Shown in pieces: positions 55,293-60,000 of a DNA stretch of 60,000 nucleotides (position 1 is the first letter of the stretch; each line of letters opens with the position of its first letter). The notes beneath the pieces are model-generated. The model was not told the origin of the DNA and ran no database searches. It worked only from the letters and a program-made list of their open reading frames with translations. The position numbers were made by a program, and so were the translations under genes. Location: positions 27,840,057 through 27,900,056 of the forward strand of contig NC_087070.1 in the NCBI RefSeq assembly GCF_963678635.1, in the 5' to 3' direction. The DNA is from Symsagittifera roscoffensis. Taxonomy: Eukaryota; Xenacoelomorpha; Acoela; Convolutidae.

Positions 55293-56588
55293 TTACTGCG
55301 AAACTGGGAAAACGCGGCTCAATTTGACCACAGGTCGAACTTTGAATCCAGTTGGCGTTTTCAGCTTCACTGAGCGGACTATTCCATCTTGTCCAGGAAA
55401 GGTTTCCACCACTTTAGCAAGAGGCCACAGTCCACGAGGTGTAAAATCCTCCAACATCCAGACCATGTCGTCGGGTTGCAAATTGGAAGTCGCAGAAGTC
55501 CACTTTGATCGTTTCTGCTGACCTGGTAAGTACTCTCGAAGAAAGCGATTCCAGAAGTGATCTGCGAGTAGTTGGGATGCTTTCCATGATTTTGACAGAG
55601 ATAAATCCTTGTCCTTGAAGATACCAGGCGGTAAATTTGGAGTTCCACGACCAAGAAGGAAATGGTTGGGAGTGAGAGGCAGATCATCTTTGATGTCGTC
55701 AGACACATTGGTTAAAGGTCGTGAATTCATGGTTGATTCAATTTCGGTCGTGAAAGTAGCCAGTGTTTCATAGGAGAGTGTTCTTGATCCGATGACTTTG
55801 TACAGGGAAAGTTTAAATATCTGAACTAGTCGTTCCCAAGAACCACCAAAATGAGGGGCCGCAGGAGGGTTGAATTTCCATTCGAGTGATACGTCCAGCT
55901 GATTGATGCTTTCCACAAATTCTTTGTTCTTTTCCAAGTTGTCTAGACATTTCTTCAGCTCAGAATTGGAGCCCACAAAACTTGTCCCACAATCAGAAAC
56001 CATTTTCGATGGTTTTCCTCGCCGGGCAAAAAAGCGTCTGATACAAAGAAGAGTGCTGTCTGTCGATAGTCCTAATGAGATTTCAAGATGCACAGCTCTG
56101 ATCACTAAGCATGTGAACAGTAAAATATACGCTTGGTATTGTTTTCCTTGAAGGATGATGGGAAAAGGTCCAACGTAGTCCAATCCAGTCGTTGCAAAAG
56201 GAAAATGATTTTTTGATGGCAGTCGATCAATTGGAAGATCTGACATCTGAGGGTAGTCGACTTGTTGTTGCATTCTTCTGCAGGGTATACAACTGTGTAT
56301 GATACTTTTCAGCATGACGCGGCAGCGAAGAATCCAGTAGTTTTCCTGTGCTATGGCAATTGCTTGTTCCTTTCCGCAGTGGGAATGTAGAACATGGATG
56401 TTAGCTAACAGCAGGCGAACATTGGGGTTTTCACCAGCGAGAATGATTGGATATCTAGCTGATAGCATGATAGGGGCACGCGTGAGACGTCCACGAGAAC
56501 GCAGGATACCGAAGTTGTCCACAAACGGTGCTAATGTTCGAAGTCTACTTTTGCCTTCAATTGGTTTTTCTTTTTTGATGTCTGAAAT
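55293..56588 (-). CDS. BEL/Pao integrase region of pol
   Basis: Same frame as the upstream gag-pol, separated by one TAA. It reads the pre-integrase linker (LAPFVDNFGILRSRGRL), a zinc-binding His/Cys region ending CIPC, and the DDE core: TTGLDYVGPF (first Asp), MVSDCGTSFVGSN (second Asp) and GGSWERL (Glu). It ends with a C-terminal domain (MVWMLEDFTPRGLWPLAKV) and VFPVSQ stop. All catalytic residues are present. It is translated only if the stop is bypassed or absent in other copies. Confidence 0.9.
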   Translation of the reverse strand: MSDIKKEKPIEGKSRLRTLAPFVDNFGILRSRGRLTRAPIMLSARYPIILAGENPNVRLLLANIHVLHSHCGKEQAIAIAQENYWILRCRVMLKSIIHSCIPCRRMQQQVDYPQMSDLPIDRLPSKNHFPFATTGLDYVGPFPIILQGKQYQAYILLFTCLVIRAVHLEISLGLSTDSTLLCIRRFFARRGKPSKMVSDCGTSFVGSNSELKKCLDNLEKNKEFVESINQLDVSLEWKFNPPAAPHFGGSWERLVQIFKLSLYKVIGSRTLSYETLATFTTEIESTMNSRPLTNVSDDIKDDLPLTPNHFLLGRGTPNLPPGIFKDKDLSLSKSWKASQLLADHFWNRFLREYLPGQQKRSKWTSATSNLQPDDMVWMLEDFTPRGLWPLAKVVETFPGQDGIVRSVKLKTPTGFKVRPVVKLSRVFPVSQ

Positions 56589-59500
56589 TTAAGAGACAAA
56601 ATCTGTCCTTTGGGCAGTTTTAATTATGAGAAAGTGCGATTTCGTTAGATGCAAGAGTTGAAGATCGACCTTCGACTGTTTGTTGATCTTCCGTTTGAGA
56701 TTTTCTGCGAATAAGAAGCAGTATGCAACTGTCCGTATTAGTCTTTTCCAGTTGCTGAAGCGTTTGATGTCAAATATAGGCTCAAATTTAGACTCTAATG
56801 AAGTAACGAATACAGGAATGTTCTCAAGCCGAATGTTTTCCTGTGAAGGCCATTGAGAAGAATCGTTCAACAGAAATTCCGGTCCTAGTAGCCACCGACA
56901 GCTTGAGGTCATTTCTAAAGCAATGTATCCTCTGGTACCGTCGTCAGCAGGATTTAGCAGAGTTGGAACGTGAAACCACTGTTCAGGTTTAGAAACGTCT
57001 AAAATTTTCTGAAGCCGATTAGCGACGAAAATTTTGTGTCGTATTTCAGGTGTTCGCAGCCAATACAAAACAGTAGTACTGTCAGACCAGAAATAAGTTT
57101 TTTCAACTTTGAGGTCAATTTCCTCTGAAACAAAGAGCGATAGTTGGGCAGCATATACTGCAGCTTGCAACTCGAGATTGGGAATTGTAACACGTTTCAT
57201 AGGAGCGACTCTTGTCTTTCCTATTATAAACTTCAAAGATGTGGAGCCGTCGCTGTAGACTATTCTTAGGTAGCAAACAGCAGCGAGAGCGAATTCTGAT
57301 GCATCACAAAACGTGTGAAGCTGGATTGAAGCAGGGTTTTCTTTATCAAAGAAGTTCCTTTGGAATGAAACAGTTTCGAAATTTTCCATTTCGTCTACCC
57401 AAAGTTTGAAATCGGGAAGTTTATCCGTGTCTAATGGAGTATCCCACTTAACACCTTGTGACCAAACAGATTGGAGAACTTTTCGAATCCGAATTGTCAA
57501 TGGAGCCACTATTCCGAGTGGGTCAAATAAAGAAGCGGTATACTTCAGGAGTTTCCGTTGCGTAGCAATGCCAATACGTAGAATTTTTACAAACTTTTTG
57601 TTATCGATGAAGTAGCAGTCAGTGTTGGTATTCCAGTGAACACCGAGAACTCGTTGATGTTTAGGCGTTGGATCATTAGGGCTGACTAAAATATTTGGAT
57701 CAATTGAATCCAGGAATGGTTTACTGTTTGAGTTCCACTTATTCAAGTTGAATCCACCTCGAGATAAAGATCCTCGTAGTTGTGTCATTTGTTGGAGGGC
57801 TTCTTCTACCGTTGACGAAGTGACATACAAATCATCCATGTAGATATTCCGTTGAATGATTTCAGAAGCCAGAGGAAAGTCGTTTTTACTGTCTGATGCA
57901 CATCGTCGTACTGCGTAGCAAGCCACGCATGGTGAGTCTGTGGCACCGAAAATGTGTCGTGTATATTCGTGAGTTTCTAATTTACCATTTTCTTTCCAAA
58001 GGTATCTTAGAAAAGGTCTATCCTTTGGGCTGACTAGCACTTGCATAAACATAGCATCTATGTCAGCAGATATTGCTATTTTATTTTGTCGAAAGCGAAT
58101 TATGAGACCTGTTAAGTTGCACAAAAGATCGGGCCCTTTGAGCAAACTCGAGTTGAGGGATTTACCCTGAAAAATGCTGGAAGCATTTGAGACTCGTCTA
58201 ACTTTGTCTGGTTTGTTGACATTTGTCACTGGATGATGCGGCAAATACCAAGATTTGATTGCAGTGTCATGTTTTGCATCTATTTTGGTGACAAAGCCTT
58301 TTTCTAAGTCAGTGATGACTGTTGCGCGGTATTTCTCCCTTAAATCAGGTTTAATTTTAAGGCGAAATTCGAGGCTGTTGAGTTGCTTTTCAGCTAGCCA
58401 ACGGTTATTTGGAAGATCAGTATCCTCTTTCCAAAGAAGGTCAATTTGATAGTGACCATCTACTAAAGTACAAGAGTTTTCGAGAATATCGATTGCTCTT
58501 TTATCCGATTTGGAGTGCGAGCGTTTTGAAGAAGCGATGCCTGTGTTTTCTATTTTCATCCAGTTGAGAACTTTCTGGTATAATTTTTCATCTAAGTTAT
58601 TGTGTGAATGAACTTGTGTGAAGTTCACCGGAACAGATGGAACGGAATTATATTGCGTTTTGTTCCGACCTGTGCATGTCCATCCCAAAAGGGTTTCGAT
58701 AGCCCAGGGAACATTCTTGGGGCCATAAACGGTATTTTTGATCTCATGATATTCTGGATTGTTGTTTCCGATGACTAGCGATATGCTATTGTCGTTTAAG
58801 TCCGGGTATTTAACATGCTTTAAATGTGGAAAATTGTTGCACATTGCGTTTAGTTGAAAAATATCAACTGGGGCCAAATTATTTTCATCTACCGTGAGTA
58901 CGTCATCGAGCGTCATTGGAGTCGATGTGCTTTTGTATGGTCTAATTTGTACATCCACAGATGTAACTTGAACTGACTTGGTCTCATGATATCCAGATAT
59001 GGGAAGTGAGTGCTTCTTGTTGACGTCCAAGCCTAGTTGAGTTGCCACTGAGTCCAGTAGTAGAGTTACGCAGCTACCACTATCTAAGAAAGCGTAGGTA
59101 CAAAGTGTTTTATCACCATTTGATAATTCGATTGGTACAAAAGCTGATTGACCTGATCTCTGACAAGCTATTGCGCGATTCACTGCAGCTTTACTAGGGT
59201 TTTTTCCATAAGTATCAGAAGGATCGTGGAGTAGAGTGTGGTGTTTTTTACCACAATTATCGGTTCGACAGAGCGATTTCGAATTGCAGTCAGTAAACCT
59301 ATGATTCCCTAGACAGTTAAAGCATAAGTGCATTTTTCGGGCATGCTCTTTTCGTTGCTTAGGGTCTAAGGCTTTGAAGTGCTCGCATTTGTAGAGAGGT
59401 CCACAGGTGTCTCCACTAGGACAAGCATTCGAGTTTACATTATTCTGAGCACGAGAGTTTTGTTGATCTCCCTGATGGTTAAAGCGCTGATTTTGATTTC

Positions 59501-59999
59501 CTACACCATTTGTAGTAAAACCATTGAAACGGGAACCACTAGGGTGTTTAGCGTTTCCAGAAGAATTGTTAAAATTGTTATTGTTTTGGTTTCGGAAACC
59601 TGTCGGAGGCATGTCGCGACACGCCTGTGCGTACCGTTGAAACCATTGTGCTAGATGTCTCAAGGAGGGTTGATCGTAGTCTTTGTCGATGACGAAGCGA
59701 TTCCATTCTAATCTCACAGGGTCGGGAAGCTTTGCCAGAGCAGTGTTCAAGTTTGTTGTAGAACAAATATCGTGAACAAAACCAAGTTGCTCAAAAGTGT
59801 CCACTAAAGTTAGGAGAAAAGCAGAAAACTGCATGTATGATTCTGGTTGAGCCAGATTTGGAGGTTTGAAATTTGCAAGACGTTGCAAAAAAGAGTTGAC
59901 AATTCTATTGGTATTGCCAAAGTTTTCACGAAGACGTTGTAGTGCTAGTTCGTATGTGTCGCCGTTTGCACCATAACCAGCTATCATTAGTTTAGCTGG
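56589..59999 (-). CDS. BEL/Pao gag C-terminus, protease, RT and RNase H
   Basis: The frame is open from the window edge; Gag starts outside. About 1132 residues are counted from the first Met at 59987. Order: Gag core end, Asn-rich spacer (about residues 150-190), Cys/His knuckles (CFNCLGNHRFTDC near 222 and a further Cys/His cluster), aspartic protease (AFLDSGSCVTLL, near 300), RT (SADIDAMFMQV near 650, YMDD near 715), and RNase H (FCDASEFALAA near 892, WSDSTTVLYW near 985). The frame ends at a TAA (56589-56591) just before the integrase, in the same frame. All key catalytic motifs are intact. The lone stop may be a point mutation. Confidence 0.92.
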   Translation of the reverse strand, partial: PAKLMIAGYGANGDTYELALQRLRENFGNTNRIVNSFLQRLANFKPPNLAQPESYMQFSAFLLTLVDTFEQLGFVHDICSTTNLNTALAKLPDPVRLEWNRFVIDKDYDQPSLRHLAQWFQRYAQACRDMPPTGFRNQNNNNFNNSSGNAKHPSGSRFNGFTTNGVGNQNQRFNHQGDQQNSRAQNNVNSNACPSGDTCGPLYKCEHFKALDPKQRKEHARKMHLCFNCLGNHRFTDCNSKSLCRTDNCGKKHHTLLHDPSDTYGKNPSKAAVNRAIACQRSGQSAFVPIELSNGDKTLCTYAFLDSGSCVTLLLDSVATQLGLDVNKKHSLPISGYHETKSVQVTSVDVQIRPYKSTSTPMTLDDVLTVDENNLAPVDIFQLNAMCNNFPHLKHVKYPDLNDNSISLVIGNNNPEYHEIKNTVYGPKNVPWAIETLLGWTCTGRNKTQYNSVPSVPVNFTQVHSHNNLDEKLYQKVLNWMKIENTGIASSKRSHSKSDKRAIDILENSCTLVDGHYQIDLLWKEDTDLPNNRWLAEKQLNSLEFRLKIKPDLREKYRATVITDLEKGFVTKIDAKHDTAIKSWYLPHHPVTNVNKPDKVRRVSNASSIFQGKSLNSSLLKGPDLLCNLTGLIIRFRQNKIAISADIDAMFMQVLVSPKDRPFLRYLWKENGKLETHEYTRHIFGATDSPCVACYAVRRCASDSKNDFPLASEIIQRNIYMDDLYVTSSTVEEALQQMTQLRGSLSRGGFNLNKWNSNSKPFLDSIDPNILVSPNDPTPKHQRVLGVHWNTNTDCYFIDNKKFVKILRIGIATQRKLLKYTASLFDPLGIVAPLTIRIRKVLQSVWSQGVKWDTPLDTDKLPDFKLWVDEMENFETVSFQRNFFDKENPASIQLHTFCDASEFALAAVCYLRIVYSDGSTSLKFIIGKTRVAPMKRVTIPNLELQAAVYAAQLSLFVSEEIDLKVEKTYFWSDSTTVLYWLRTPEIRHKIFVANRLQKILDVSKPEQWFHVPTLLNPADDGTRGYIALEMTSSCRWLLGPEFLLNDSSQWPSQENIRLENIPVFVTSLESKFEPIFDIKRFSNWKRLIRTVAYCFLFAENLKRKINKQSKVDLQLLHLTKSHFLIIKTAQRTDFVS

Positions 60000-60000
60000 G

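Larger units (their letters stand above)
54480..60000 (-). mobile_element. BEL/Pao LTR retrotransposon (runs off right edge)
   Basis: Gag-pol on the - strand is followed by about 250 bases of 3' UTR, a purine tract (gtgggcggg, 55039-55047 on the - strand) and the likely LTR start tgttaattgtaaacaattaa, whose right edge is at 55038. The LTR's other end cannot be fixed without the 5' LTR, which lies outside the window, so the left limit given is approximate. Coding is nearly intact, so this is the youngest-looking autonomous element here. Confidence 0.8.

Noticed and set aside
55293-59987. Possibility that the BEL/Pao pol is an endogenous retrovirus with an envelope gene
   Set aside because: After the integrase stop only about 250 bases remain before the LTR-like start; no envelope-like frame is present.

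Overview
The window looks like nuclear DNA of an invertebrate animal. It is AT-rich, its one large gene is split by GT-AG introns of about 60 bases to 20 kb, and almost all other sequence is transposable-element debris (BEL/Pao LTR element, non-LTR LINEs, Penelope-like elements, Helitrons, hAT-type and Tc1/mariner-type MITEs, tRNA-derived SINE-like repeats). No species can be named from sequence alone. Only two host protein genes are convincing: a RASEF (Rab45)-like gene (EF-hand, coiled coil, Rab GTPase) on + from about 20.6 to 47.8 kb, and a compact ZNF706-like zinc-finger gene on + at 53394-53615.

Layout. 0-6.3 kb: diverged dispersed and tandem repeats, no gene. 6.3-10.4 kb: a dense cluster of short MITEs with G/C-run inverted termini; five copies have perfect or near-perfect 8-base target duplications, and some are nested. 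11.4-17.3 kb: a direct tandem duplication of a broken BEL/Pao gag region plus MITE pieces. 17.3-20.4 kb: MITEs, then unassigned sequence. 20.4-20.7 kb: first recognisable RASEF exon. 21-26 kb: a foldback element and two diverged copies of an unidentified relic. 26.05-41.24 kb: a tandem segmental duplication of about 6.9 kb inside the large RASEF intron and its next two exons. Each unit carries a Penelope relic, two LINE relics and RASEF exons 2-3. The upstream exon copy is frameshifted and truncated; the downstream copy was later hit by a 1.5-kb Penelope-like insertion. 41-47.8 kb: the remaining RASEF exons, with a mariner-type MITE, SINE-like repeats and a hAT MITE in introns. 48.5-52.3 kb: two non-autonomous Helitrons, one holding a minisatellite of about 165-base units. 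52.7-54.3 kb: two hAT MITEs flanking ZNF706. 54.5-60 kb: a largely intact BEL/Pao retrotransposon on the - strand, running off the right edge.

The RASEF model is supported by reading phase. Exon 1 ends in phase 0 and the intact exon 2 begins in phase 0, so joining them completes an EF-hand pair. A 31-base microexon restores the frame between the coiled-coil exon and the linker/Rab exon. The spliced reading is about 710 codons before an unresolved last exon. The duplicated upstream exon pair cannot be used without truncating the protein, so a working transcript must skip it. The most notable items are this broken exon duplication, hammerhead-ribozyme-like motifs in the Penelope elements, the satellite-bearing Helitron, and the shared-terminus MITE families.
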